Program-made: the position numbers and the translations under genes
Notes under the pieces: generated by a model
The model's database searches: none
Seen by the model: only the letters and a program-made list of their open reading frames with translations
Told to the model about the DNA's origin: nothing
Shown here: positions 56,285-64,000 of the stretch, piece after piece
Numbering within the stretch: position 1 is the first letter of the stretch
Layout: every line of letters starts with the position of its first letter
From: Corynebacterium kroppenstedtii
GTDB lineage: Bacteria > Actinomycetota > Actinomycetes > Mycobacteriales > Mycobacteriaceae
Assembly (NCBI RefSeq): GCF_016894245.1
Contig: NZ_CP069792.1
Span: 2,418,001-2,482,000 of the forward strand
Direction: 5' to 3'
DNA length: 64,000 nt

Positions 56285-57406
56285 ATGAAAATCCGGATTA
56301 AAGGCAACGCTGAATCCTGGATATCACTCAATGTTGTATCTGATGCTTTCGCGACCTCACTATTCACGGCTGGCATCGGCTACTACACGGCAGAGGTATC
56401 CCTTATTAGCGCTAGTTATAGTATGCGCGCCGTAGGAATAGGTGTACTATTAGGAACTTTTTCGTCGTTAGCTATAGCAAGAATGGCAGACCTATTCGGC
56501 ACCGTGAGGCTTTTAGCCGGAGTACAGTTTTTACAGATCGCTTGTTATATCTATTTAGGTTTCGGACCGAGAAATCCAGCGAGTATTTTCACATCCATTC
56601 TCCTAATTTTCTTCCTTGGAAGACTTGTCTCTCCTCTACGGGGGACTCTACCGCCTCTATACCTTAAGCGCGAACAGCTCCTAGAGTTTAAAACCAAATT
56701 ACGCACCATCACTCTCACTGTCGTCTTTCTAGCTTCTATAACTGTGTCCCTCGTGGCCGCATTACATCTTCGTATGGAGATGCTGATAGTCCTCGTTGGC
56801 ATAGCTTCGTACGGTTCTTGTGTAGTTTCAACTTTACAACTTTCTTATATGCCAAATAGGGGCACAAACGTAACGAATCCTAGCCCCACACTTAAAGCAC
56901 TCTCACTCAGCGAGTGGAGAATATGGTTTGCCCTCTTCGTAATTTTTTCAATTATTTCAGTAAGCGCTTCAATTACTCCCTATGCTATTAGTTCGTGGGG
57001 AAGTAAGACGTCGTGGCTCATCACATTCTCTTCTGTTGTTGGAATTATAATCAATATCGCAATTCATCGAATCATTTCCACCAAGGAAAGATCATTTAAT
57101 CGATATACAAATCATGTTCAGCTCGCCGCAGCGGGCGGAATGGGTTTAGCTGCCTTATCTATCTTGTCAGCAGCCATTTGGTTCTCTGCTGGGTTAATTC
57201 CATTTTCCTTGGCTATGGTCGTTGTTATTTTCACGTTTCACACGGGCCAGACGATTGCAACCGTGGTTGCTTGGGATATCCAATATAATGCGGGATCAGA
57301 CCATAACCGGGCTTTGATAGTCGCAATATATTCACTCTCGGCCTCTTTAGGCACCGCTTTAGCACAGTTGTTAGGAGCCAACATATATAATCTGATCAAT
57401 CGATAA
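56285..57406 (+). CDS. MFS-like transporter of low G+C content
   Basis: A 373-residue protein with about 11 hydrophobic helices and MFS-type loops such as AIARMADLFGTVRLLAGVQ. The length is slightly short for a 12-helix transporter. GGAGG sits 8 nt before the ATG. Base composition is near 40-45 percent G+C in the lines I counted, and A/T-ending codons are frequent, unlike its neighbours. With IS relics on the left and a phage module on the right, it was probably gained by transfer. The substrate is unknown. Confidence 0.75.
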   Translation: MKIRIKGNAESWISLNVVSDAFATSLFTAGIGYYTAEVSLISASYSMRAVGIGVLLGTFSSLAIARMADLFGTVRLLAGVQFLQIACYIYLGFGPRNPASIFTSILLIFFLGRLVSPLRGTLPPLYLKREQLLEFKTKLRTITLTVVFLASITVSLVAALHLRMEMLIVLVGIASYGSCVVSTLQLSYMPNRGTNVTNPSPTLKALSLSEWRIWFALFVIFSIISVSASITPYAISSWGSKTSWLITFSSVVGIIINIAIHRIISTKERSFNRYTNHVQLAAAGGMGLAALSILSAAIWFSAGLIPFSLAMVVVIFTFHTGQTIATVVAWDIQYNAGSDHNRALIVAIYSLSASLGTALAQLLGANIYNLINR

Positions 57407-57727
57407 TTATCGAATTAATTTTAAGGGTTTTATCGCAGACGCTTGATTTGTTTTTATTTTCCCGAAATTTCCAACAGCGCTTACAACGCAGCCTTCGATC
57501 TCTACGGTAGCGACACAACCCCATTGGCCGGGGTTTGTTCTGTCCTGCATTCCCACGCCAATAGGGTTGATCGATGAGTAATGACACAGTAGTGTCCCTA
57601 GATCTAAGCCCCGACGTACCCAACGTATATTGAGCACGACGGGAATATAGCGCCCCTTTTTAGTTTGAGCCGGTCCTTACCGTGGCAAGTTTGCACCGGC
57701 GCTGACACTGACCAACGTATAGCAGAG
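57407..57727. other. 321-nt region without a convincing gene
   Basis: Holds a hairpin at 57517-57535. Short frames on the minus strand (57396-57623, 57407-57637, 57604-57810) show no family features and no ribosome binding site that convinces me. Confidence 0.5.
57517..57536 (+). terminator. Hairpin downstream of the MFS gene
   Basis: AACCCC (57517-57522) pairs with GGGGTT (57530-57535) around ATTGGCC, followed by TTGTT. It could end the MFS transcript, though it lies about 110 nt past the stop. Confidence 0.4.
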
Positions 57728-58015
57728 CTACTTCTCATCACGCAGATCATTGATCGATTCGGCGAGCGTAGCGGTCGGGTGGCGCTTTTGGTGTTGGGCA
57801 ATCTTTTCACTACTTAGCATGGGCTTGTCGCTCTTTTTTACGTTTTGACTGAGCAGTTCCGGAACCACGACAACGAGCCCAGCTACCAGGCCTAGGTTGG
57901 TAGCCATGGCATAATTGCGCTTCACTGCAAACCAGATCGCTCCTACAACGCATACTGCGCCGACGACCCATAAGAATGGTCTTATCTTGCGAAGAACAGA
58001 TTGGATTTGCTTCAT
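57728..58015 (-). CDS. Hypothetical small membrane protein
   Basis: A 95-residue protein with two hydrophobic helices (about residues 13-29 and 35-53) after a basic N-terminus MKQIQSVLRKIRPFL. The C-terminal half is polar and ends in LAESINDLRDEK. Family unknown. Upstream AAGGCGG is a weak ribosome site. It ends on the host side of the phage module and just downstream of the acyl-CoA dehydrogenase relic. Confidence 0.55.
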   Translation of the reverse strand: MKQIQSVLRKIRPFLWVVGAVCVVGAIWFAVKRNYAMATNLGLVAGLVVVVPELLSQNVKKSDKPMLSSEKIAQHQKRHPTATLAESINDLRDEK

Positions 58016-58034
58016 AGTTCGCCGCCTTGGGCGC

Positions 58035-58109
58035 CTACTTCAATATCTGTCGCCCCATGACCATGCGGCAGATCTGGTTCGTTCCCTCGTAAATCTGCGT
58101 AATGTTTTT
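58035..58109 (-). pseudogene. 3' end of an acyl-CoA dehydrogenase gene, possible attachment site
   Basis: Minus-strand codons read KNITQIYEGTNQICRMVMG, then RQILK and a TAG stop (58037-58035). This is the conserved C-terminus of acyl-CoA dehydrogenases. Upstream of residue 1 the match stops and a TAA appears in frame within about 25 nt. It is therefore a fragment, cut off exactly where the phage region begins. Phages often integrate into gene 3' ends, so this may be attL or attR. Confidence 0.7.
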
Positions 58110-58206
58110 CGTATTTTCGTTTAACCTGCTACTTTATCGTTGTTGCTGGTCAGAGGATTATAGTAATTCTGATTATTTTCATTAAAACGGTGGCTACGGG
58201 ACCTCG

Positions 58207-58228
58207 TGCGGACTTTTTGCGGACTTTT
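58207..58228. repeat. Perfect 11-bp tandem repeat
   Basis: TGCGGACTTTT occurs twice in direct tandem (58207-58217, 58218-58228) about 100 nt inside the presumed phage boundary. It could be integrase arm sites or chance slippage. Confidence 0.8.
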
Positions 58229-58310
58229 CACACCTCGCCACAGCCCTAAAACACAAAACAGAACCGGTACGCACAGCCACCCCGACGCAAACCCCTATAT
58301 GTAAAGAAAT

Positions 58311-58336
58311 GGCCCCGGGCCGAAAAGCCCGAGGCC
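58311..58336. terminator. Strong G/C hairpin upstream of the terminase genes
   Basis: GGCCCCGGGC (58311-58320) pairs with GCCCGAGGCC (58327-58336) with one mismatch and loop CGAAAA. On the minus strand it is followed by ATTTCTTT, so it may stop leftward transcripts. On the plus strand no T run follows. Confidence 0.5.
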
Positions 58337-58377
58337 ACTCTCCCCCCTAGCGCAGCTGCAATACCAACATAGCACAC

Positions 58378-58383
58378 TATAAT
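58378..58383 (+). promoter_or_regulatory. Consensus -10 box ahead of the phage genes
   Basis: A perfect TATAAT 44 nt before the small terminase ATG. The -35 region (around 58355-58361, GCTGCAA) is weak. It probably drives the packaging operon. Confidence 0.5.
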
Positions 58384-58427
58384 CGAACACGCATACGAAT
58401 GACATAACCCACAATGGAGGTAAACCT

Positions 58428-58892
58428 ATGCCAGGCCGAGGACCAGCACCCAAAAACCCGAAAACACGTGCGAGAAGAAACGAACAAAACATCCCACAAC
58501 GAGAAATCGTCGTCTCCTTCGTCCCACAACCCGCACTCGAAGACATCTACGGAGACACCAACCCAGCAACCCAACAACCCTGGACAGACCAAACACTCCA
58601 ATTCTGGGACACCCTCGCCACCTTCCCACCACTCAAGACACAAGGCCTCCAACAAACACAATGGCTCGACCTTGCCCGCACCATGGTCATCGACGACGCA
58701 TTCAACCGAGGCGACACCCGGCTAGGCCCAGAACGACGACTACAACTCGCCCAGTACGGCATCACACCCGACAGCCTGGCACGCCACCGCATCACCATGG
58801 CCACCGCTGACGAAGCAGAAGACAAACGCCGCGCCTCCCGAGCCGCCGCCGACGTCCGAGGCCGCTACAGAAGCCTGAAAGCAGTTGACTAA
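58428..58892 (+). CDS. Phage terminase small subunit (P27-like)
   Basis: A 154-residue protein starting MPGRGPAPKNPKTRARRNE, the N-terminus usual for P27-type small terminase subunits in actinophages. It recognises the packaging site on phage DNA and brings the large subunit. GGAGG lies 7 nt before the ATG. The large subunit gene starts 3 nt after its stop. Confidence 0.82.
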   Translation: MPGRGPAPKNPKTRARRNEQNIPQREIVVSFVPQPALEDIYGDTNPATQQPWTDQTLQFWDTLATFPPLKTQGLQQTQWLDLARTMVIDDAFNRGDTRLGPERRLQLAQYGITPDSLARHRITMATADEAEDKRRASRAAADVRGRYRSLKAVD

Positions 58893-58895
58893 CTC

Positions 58896-60512
58896 ATGCC
58901 ATTTAAACCCAGCGAGGCCGGAGAATTCCCCTCCCTCGGATGGGAATGTCTAGCCTGGATCGAAGAAAACCTCGCACAACCAGACTCCGCCGAATACAGG
59001 CCACTCATCCTCACCCCAGACCAAGCCAACTTCCTCATCCACTACTACCGGCTTGACCCGGAAACAGGGCAACGGATATACACGCGCGGGATTTTCTCAC
59101 GCCCCAAAGGCTCCGGAAAGTCCCCACTCATGGGCGCTATCGGAGCACTCGAAGCGCTCGGCCCTGTTTGTTTCGGCGGGTGGGACGCAGCCGGACAACC
59201 GGTCGGTGTCCCCTGGTCTCACCACGTCACACCACGCATCCAATTCGCAGCTGTTAACGAAGACCAGTCAAAAAACGCCTACGGCCCACTCCTCAAAATG
59301 CTCCGTGACGGGCCAGCAGTAAACAACTACGACATCGACCCTATGGAAAGCTTCATCGCCCTACCTCGCGGTCGTATAGAGTTCATCACCTCCGGCGCTT
59401 TATCTAAGGAGGGTGGCAGGCCAGTGTGGGCGGCTCTCGACCAAACGGAATCATGGACACGGTCGAATGGTGGTGTGGCGCTCGCCGACACTTTGCGACG
59501 CAACCTCGGGAAGGTGGGAGGACACTCCATTGAAACACCGAATGCATTCCGCCCCGGATCAGGCTCCGTAGCAGAGAAGACATTCCAGGCTGTCGAACTT
59601 GAAAAACAGGGGCGGCTCAAGCGGGAAACCATCCTGGTTGACCACAGGGAAGCCCCCGCCGACACTGATCTTTCCGACCACGACTCCCTCTATCAAGGGT
59701 TGGTCTATGCCTACGGGGACTCAGCGCGAGATCGGGGAGGCTGGGTAGATATTGAACGGATTATTACTGAGATTTGGGACCCGTCGACCGACCCGTCCGA
59801 TGCCCGACAGTTTTATCTTAACCAGATAGTGTCCGCCTCCGACTCGTATCTGTCTCACCTTGAGGTAGACGCCATCGAGGATCGCAACAAGGCTATCCAG
59901 CCAGGCGATAAGGTCGTGCTCGGTTTCGACGGATCACGAGGCCGTGTCCGAGGCAACGCTGACGCAACCGCCCTGGTGGGGATGCGCGTTTCGGACGGGC
60001 ACCTTTTTGAAATTGCAGTGTGGCAATCACCAACTCCCCGTGATCCCACCTGGGAACCAGATGCCAAGCAAGTCGACGCTGTTATTCGAGGGTGCTTTTC
60101 CCGCTACCGGGTCGTCGGCATGTATTGCGACCCGTCAGGGTGGACTGAGCATGTCTCAAGCTGGGAGGCGGAATTCTCACCCAAACTCAAGGTCAGGGCC
60201 ACCTCGGATCACCCCATGATGGCGTGGCCACGTGGGAAAACCGCTTCAGTGTATCAATCACTGACTCAATTCCGACAAGCCGTTGTCCACCGCGAAATCA
60301 GCTACGACGGAGGCCCCTATCTAAGAGCTCACTTGCTTAATGCGCGGCGGCGAGAAGTACGAACCGGATATTTGCTCTACAAATCATCGCCAGAGTCGGC
60401 TGATAAAATCGATGCAGCATATGCAGCGGTCATGGCCTATAAATGCTATCTCGACGCTGTGTCACGGGGGATAACGAAACAGAAAAAGAAGAGGGGGTCA
60501 TTTGTCCTATGA
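58896..60512 (+). CDS. Phage terminase large subunit
   Basis: A 538-residue packaging ATPase/nuclease. Walker A FSRPKGSGKSPLMGAIG is at about residue 65. ALDQTESWTRSNGGVAL lies in the second ATPase part, and the nuclease starts near VLGFDGSRGRVRGNADATAL (about 340). It cuts concatemeric DNA and pumps it into the prohead through the portal. Its TGA overlaps the portal ATG (ATGA at 60509). Confidence 0.92.
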   Translation: MPFKPSEAGEFPSLGWECLAWIEENLAQPDSAEYRPLILTPDQANFLIHYYRLDPETGQRIYTRGIFSRPKGSGKSPLMGAIGALEALGPVCFGGWDAAGQPVGVPWSHHVTPRIQFAAVNEDQSKNAYGPLLKMLRDGPAVNNYDIDPMESFIALPRGRIEFITSGALSKEGGRPVWAALDQTESWTRSNGGVALADTLRRNLGKVGGHSIETPNAFRPGSGSVAEKTFQAVELEKQGRLKRETILVDHREAPADTDLSDHDSLYQGLVYAYGDSARDRGGWVDIERIITEIWDPSTDPSDARQFYLNQIVSASDSYLSHLEVDAIEDRNKAIQPGDKVVLGFDGSRGRVRGNADATALVGMRVSDGHLFEIAVWQSPTPRDPTWEPDAKQVDAVIRGCFSRYRVVGMYCDPSGWTEHVSSWEAEFSPKLKVRATSDHPMMAWPRGKTASVYQSLTQFRQAVVHREISYDGGPYLRAHLLNARRREVRTGYLLYKSSPESADKIDAAYAAVMAYKCYLDAVSRGITKQKKKRGSFVL

Positions 60513-61987
60513 CCGGTGGACTAACGCAAACGGAAGACGACATTCTAAGCCTACTGAGCAGTCAGGTCGGATCACACCGAGCCAGCAATGATCGGCTGGC
60601 TGCCTACTATGACGGCACACACCGAGTCCGGCGAATCGGTGTGGCCGTGCCACGCACCCTCGGGGACATTGGGGTGGTGTCGGGCTGGCCAGCCACCATT
60701 GTCGATACCTATGGCGACTTGCTACGCATGGACGGCTTTATCTCTCCTGACTACCCCGACCAGATGCGCACCATCACCCGCCGGTTCAACGTTCCGCTGC
60801 GCGTCTCAGAAGCCATTTTAGACATGCTGATCTTTGGGCTAGGCCTACTTGCTGTCGAGCCAGACACGACGGGCCAATTCCGACTGCGCTCGGTCTCCCC
60901 CATGTCCGGATCACTGTTGTGGGATGATGCCACCAATAGCCCAGTGGCTGGCTACCGACGGTCCGGGGTTGATTCACAAGGCTATTATCGCGAAGTCCTC
61001 TACCTACGTGGGCAAATCGTCATCGTGCTGCAGGATACGGCCCGGATTCAATCAGTCCAGAGATACCCCATCCCCGACAACGGGTTCCCCATGTTCAGGT
61101 TGCGCAACAGGCTACGCACCTCCCACTGGTCAGGGCAATCAGAAATCACGCCAGCCGTGCAATATCTCACCGACGCCGCCGCCCGCACCCTGGAAAACAT
61201 GGAATACAATTCCGAGTTCTATGCCTCACCTCAAAGGTGGGCTACGGGGGCCTCACCCGAAGACTTTGGTTACGACCCTGACGGCATGTCTGAATTTGAC
61301 CGCGTTGAGATGGGGTGGCGCACGTCCATCGGCAAGATGCTCGTCCTCAATGGCGATGAAGATGACCAAAAGCAGCCGAGTGTCGGGCAATTTGCTTCTT
61401 CACCCCCGACCCCATTTATTGAGCAGGTTAGGGCCTATTCTCAGCTCATCTCTTCGGAATCGAAAATCCCGGCTCAGTATTTCGGATTCATGACGCAAAA
61501 CCCGCCATCGGGTGATTCCATCCGCGTGTGGAAAGAGCAGCTTATTCGCGCCTCAGAAATCAAAACCGAGCTGATGAACCCGGATTTGATTGCGCTCGCT
61601 CAGGTGCTCGCTTCGCTGACTGAATTTGATGATGAGGTGGATGCGGATCGGTTAGCCGATGGCCTCGAGGTGGATTGGAGAGACCCGGCGACAGCGTCGA
61701 AAGCCGCAGATGCCGACTGGGCGCTCAAACTCCTCTCCGCTGGTGTCCTCTCCCCTGATTCTCAGGTTTTGCTCGAAAACCTGCATTTCTCTGCTGCTGA
61801 TCGTCTGCGAATTGAGCAGGAAAACCGGAGTAAGCGCCTGTCTGCTCTCGCGAAGGTCATGGCTGCATCCAAGACGGACAGCGACCAATCCAGCTCGCCC
61901 AACGACACCGAAGACGGGGCGACCGAAGCAGAACAAGTCCCCTCTCCCGATGAGAACGCCAGCCAAGACGCGAAAGAGGGAAGATAA
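60509..61987 (+). CDS. Phage portal protein
   Basis: A 492-residue portal of the SPP1-like actinophage type, with NDRLAAYYDGTHRVRRIGV near the N-terminus and IPAQYFGFMTQNPPSGDSIR in the second half. It forms the ring through which DNA enters the head. The ATG at 60509 overlaps the terminase stop and has GAGGGGG upstream. The frame start at 60443 lies inside the terminase gene and is rejected. The C-terminal ~45 residues are Ser/Glu/Asp-rich. Confidence 0.88.
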   Translation: MTGGLTQTEDDILSLLSSQVGSHRASNDRLAAYYDGTHRVRRIGVAVPRTLGDIGVVSGWPATIVDTYGDLLRMDGFISPDYPDQMRTITRRFNVPLRVSEAILDMLIFGLGLLAVEPDTTGQFRLRSVSPMSGSLLWDDATNSPVAGYRRSGVDSQGYYREVLYLRGQIVIVLQDTARIQSVQRYPIPDNGFPMFRLRNRLRTSHWSGQSEITPAVQYLTDAAARTLENMEYNSEFYASPQRWATGASPEDFGYDPDGMSEFDRVEMGWRTSIGKMLVLNGDEDDQKQPSVGQFASSPPTPFIEQVRAYSQLISSESKIPAQYFGFMTQNPPSGDSIRVWKEQLIRASEIKTELMNPDLIALAQVLASLTEFDDEVDADRLADGLEVDWRDPATASKAADADWALKLLSAGVLSPDSQVLLENLHFSAADRLRIEQENRSKRLSALAKVMAASKTDSDQSSSPNDTEDGATEAEQVPSPDENASQDAKEGR

Positions 61988-62713
61988 ATGGCCACCGTGG
62001 ATGTTGAACACCCGTGGACATCGATTACCCCAGTGGTTGATCGGATTACGACGCTGGCCATTCGTGAGCTCAACATGGAGGCCGCTACCATCCCGGACGT
62101 CACCGACAACCCTTATGAGCAAAAAGACCTGTTACGGCAGCTAGCGCGGGAGACCATCGACGCCTACGGCCTATCAGTCACGGACGCGACAATGGCGTGG
62201 CTCGAGGAGCAAGAAGAATATATGGGAATGCGCCCGGTGGCGTGGGAGCCGAAGAAAGTTGATATTGATCGTGTGGAAGCACGGATGGCCCATGACTTCG
62301 GACCGTTGTTCTTCGACGAGGATGGGTATGCCACCACGGTGAAGAATGTGGGTTTTCTTGTCTCTGACGAGTTGTACGGTCGGCAGCGCAAGACGACGGA
62401 GTCTACGGCATGGAACGGTCATGGGGCGTGGGCTCGGGTGGCACATCCGGGTGCTTGTGCGTTTTGTATGTTGATGGCGTCACGCGGTTTTGCCTACAAA
62501 ACGCGGGAAACCGCAGGCGGTGGTCATGCGGGGGCGCATTATCACGATCATTGTCGGTGTCTGGTGATTTGCAAGAAGCGAGGGAAGGTTGAGCTTCCTG
62601 ACAGCACGATTCGGGCTCAGAAGATTTATGCCGAGGGGCGGGAGCAGTCCCCTACTGGCAAGCCGGAGGATATTTTGTCATCTATGCGAAAAGTTGGGAA
62701 TCTCAGTCACTGA
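61988..62713 (+). CDS. MuF/VG15-like minor head protein
   Basis: A 241-residue protein. The C-terminal half has ARVAHPGACAFCMLMASRG and HYHDHCRCLVICKK, the Cys/His cluster of VG15-type head morphogenesis proteins that usually follow the portal. The cysteines and histidines may bind a metal. The ATG follows the portal TAA directly (TAAATG). Its exact role in head assembly is unknown. Confidence 0.78.
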   Translation: MATVDVEHPWTSITPVVDRITTLAIRELNMEAATIPDVTDNPYEQKDLLRQLARETIDAYGLSVTDATMAWLEEQEEYMGMRPVAWEPKKVDIDRVEARMAHDFGPLFFDEDGYATTVKNVGFLVSDELYGRQRKTTESTAWNGHGAWARVAHPGACAFCMLMASRGFAYKTRETAGGGHAGAHYHDHCRCLVICKKRGKVELPDSTIRAQKIYAEGREQSPTGKPEDILSSMRKVGNLSH

Positions 62714-62805
62714 ACGTATGTGCTAAAATGTGTGATGATTGCGGTACTGTCCGGAAGGGATGAATGCCATGACCGTAATTGACACAAGCACATAGAGGAG
62801 TAGCT

Positions 62806-63369
62806 GTGACTGCACATGAGGGGGATCACTCCGATCAGGAGGCCGAAAAGGTCTCTGGAGTTGAGGACTCTGCATCCGAGGCCGAAAAGGCAGAGTCGAA
62901 TACAAGTTCTAGTGACTATCGACAAAAGTACGAGAAGATGCGCGCCCATTCCCGCACATGGGAAACACGGGCAGAGAAGTCGCTTGAGGAAGTCAAACAC
63001 CTTACAGCCCAGCTTGACTCGTTGAAAGATGAGAACGGCAAGCTTGAGGAAACGGTGGAGGCACTTCGCTCACAATTGTCGGAGACGACGAGCCAACTTG
63101 CTGAGGAGACGCGGCATCACGATCTGACAACGCGCATTGCAGATTTGGGCGGCAACATTGGTCAGCTCTTTGATTCGAAGCGCTTTTGTAAAGCAGTAGA
63201 CGAGTTGGATCTTGATGCCGATGATGCAGACTCCACGCTGAAAACGCTCATCAAGCAGCACAGCACTGCTACCGCCCCTAGCTCGTCACTGACATGGGAG
63301 CAGCCCGGCCAGGGCATTTCGAAAGGTGAAGAGCTGTGGAATCGCCGTAAGGCACGTCGGGGGGCGTAA
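62806..63369 (+). CDS. Phage scaffold protein
   Basis: A 187-residue, highly charged protein with an acidic N-terminus and a long coiled coil (about residues 40-110; LEEVKHLTAQLDSLKDENGK), then a short C-terminal helix-rich part. Its place between minor head protein and decoration/capsid genes and the composition fit a scaffolding protein. GTG at 62806 has GAGGAG 6 nt upstream, chosen over the frame start at 62779. Confidence 0.8.
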   Translation: MTAHEGDHSDQEAEKVSGVEDSASEAEKAESNTSSSDYRQKYEKMRAHSRTWETRAEKSLEEVKHLTAQLDSLKDENGKLEETVEALRSQLSETTSQLAEETRHHDLTTRIADLGGNIGQLFDSKRFCKAVDELDLDADDADSTLKTLIKQHSTATAPSSSLTWEQPGQGISKGEELWNRRKARRGA

Positions 63370-63398
63370 CATCATTCATCAACTATTCGGGGGGAATT

Positions 63399-63827
63399 AT
63401 GCATATTCGGCCAACATTTGACCGGTATTCTCCTAGTGACCTGTCTTGGCTTGGTTCACGTCATGCTGTGGACAATGCGGAGACGGGAACATTGGGGGAA
63501 AAGACAACCCATATTCGACGGGCAGTTTTACCGTCGGGCACCGCTTTGCACCGTGACGGCGACTACTGGCTTCCGGTGACATCGAAAACGCAGTCTGTGG
63601 ACGGTTTTTTGCTCACTGACCAGGACAATGTTCCTGGAGAGGTTGTGCCCATTGTGTGGCATGGCCGTATCCGCGTTGATCGTCTTCCAGATTCAAACAA
63701 CCGCGTGAAAATCGCAGAATGCGATCATCCTGAGTTCACGTTCGTTCACGAGCCGTCCGATTCTCTATGGAATGAGGATGGCTCGACGAATTTTGATCAG
63801 GTCGGATCACTGCGAGGTGATATTTAA
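63399..63827 (+). CDS. Probable head decoration protein
   Basis: A 142-residue protein without long helices. The central part RRAVLPSGTALHRDGDYWLPV resembles head decoration proteins of the lambda gpD class. It sits just before the major capsid gene, the usual position. GGGGG precedes the ATG. Its TAA overlaps the next ATG (TAATG at 63825). Confidence 0.65.
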   Translation: MHIRPTFDRYSPSDLSWLGSRHAVDNAETGTLGEKTTHIRRAVLPSGTALHRDGDYWLPVTSKTQSVDGFLLTDQDNVPGEVVPIVWHGRIRVDRLPDSNNRVKIAECDHPEFTFVHEPSDSLWNEDGSTNFDQVGSLRGDI

Positions 63828-64000
63828 TGGGATCGTCACAGATTTGGACTGAGGTCCTTTCCCCTCAGGATTTAACGGTGTATGCCAACCACTACCTCAC
63901 TGACCTTCAAGCCAACGGGTACTCCCTGTCCGCCTATTTCCCCGATCAGCTGGTCAATGACATTTTCTTCGCCTGGAAAACCGAGGAAGACACCAACCGG
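63827..64000 (+). CDS. Major capsid protein, N-terminal part (runs off the window)
   Basis: 58 codons are visible, reading MGSSQIWTEVLSPQDLTVYA and NHYLTDLQANGYSL. The position after scaffold and decoration genes, the VYANHYL-type start and FPDQLVNDIFFAW fit a phage major capsid protein. The rest lies outside the window. Confidence 0.65.
   Translation, partial: MGSSQIWTEVLSPQDLTVYANHYLTDLQANGYSLSAYFPDQLVNDIFFAWKTEEDTNR

Larger units (their letters stand above)
58110..64000 (+). mobile_element. Prophage head-packaging module (continues past the window)
   Basis: From 58428 all genes run on the plus strand in the order small terminase, large terminase, portal, MuF/VG15-like, scaffold, decoration, major capsid, with overlapping or adjacent starts and stops. 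The left border is set at the end of the acyl-CoA dehydrogenase relic. No integrase, repressor or replication genes are seen before the terminase genes. Confidence 0.85.

Noticed and set aside
57396..57637. Minus-strand short frames after the MFS gene
   Set aside because: No ribosome site, no hydrophobic or domain pattern, and they cover the hairpin.

Overview
The window looks like a Corynebacterium chromosome with moderately high G+C. The evidence is the fused E2-E1 2-oxoglutarate dehydrogenase OdhA, the sigE-cseE-tatB cluster, divergent glgC/glgA, the mycothiol gene mshB, a FolP2-type dihydropteroate synthase, the split dapC/dapD/dapE cluster and a 55-residue DUF3117 protein. From memory, the order from odhA to dapC resembles C. 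glutamicum. I cannot fix the species.

Layout. 1-6.3 kb: a YdcF-like protein, a TPM-domain membrane protein, glyS with a coupled tail-anchored protein, and an EcsC-like protein. 6.4-10.4 kb: a fused double ABC exporter. 10.5-14.4 kb: odhA. 14.5-21 kb: a lipoprotein and membrane protein pair, then a group containing CorA, a stress protein, a soluble MgtE-N/PRC protein, a DUF1003 protein and Mrp. 21-24 kb: tatB, anti-sigma factor, sigE and an O-methyltransferase. 24-27 kb: glgC and glgA (ADP-glucose and glycogen) and a MarR regulator. 28-33 kb: an RlmA-like methyltransferase, DUF3117, a DivIVA-like protein, folP2, a LOG-family protein and dapE. 33-39.6 kb: an amino-acid permease, dapD, dapC, a 7Fe ferredoxin and mshB (lysine/peptidoglycan and mycothiol). 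39.6-43.6 kb: a peptide-binding lipoprotein and typA. 43.8-51.2 kb: cobN, chlI, chlD and a DUF402 protein, probably one operon for metal insertion into a corrinoid or similar macrocycle. 51.3-55.6 kb: a divergent aminophosphonate oxidase/phosphonatase-like pair, fhs and an SMR exporter.

55.6-58.4 kb is a scar zone. It holds a 374-bp internally deleted IS3-type element with both terminal repeats, a decayed IS110-type tail, a low-G+C MFS gene and a 25-codon 3' end of an acyl-CoA dehydrogenase gene. From 58.4 kb to the window edge runs a phage head module: small and large terminase, portal, MuF/VG15-like protein, scaffold, decoration protein and the start of the major capsid gene. The acyl-CoA dehydrogenase 3' end is the best candidate for one attachment site.

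Two patterns recur. Many starts lie 6-8 nt after a TANNNT box (TPM, EcsC-like, CorA, MgtE-N, O-methyltransferase, GlgA, DapD), which suggests leaderless mRNAs. Several gene ends carry 16-17-nt tandem duplications at or next to the stop codon (glgC, permease, dapD, chlD and a diverged one at chlI/chlD). I saw no tRNA, rRNA, CRISPR array or recognisable riboswitch.
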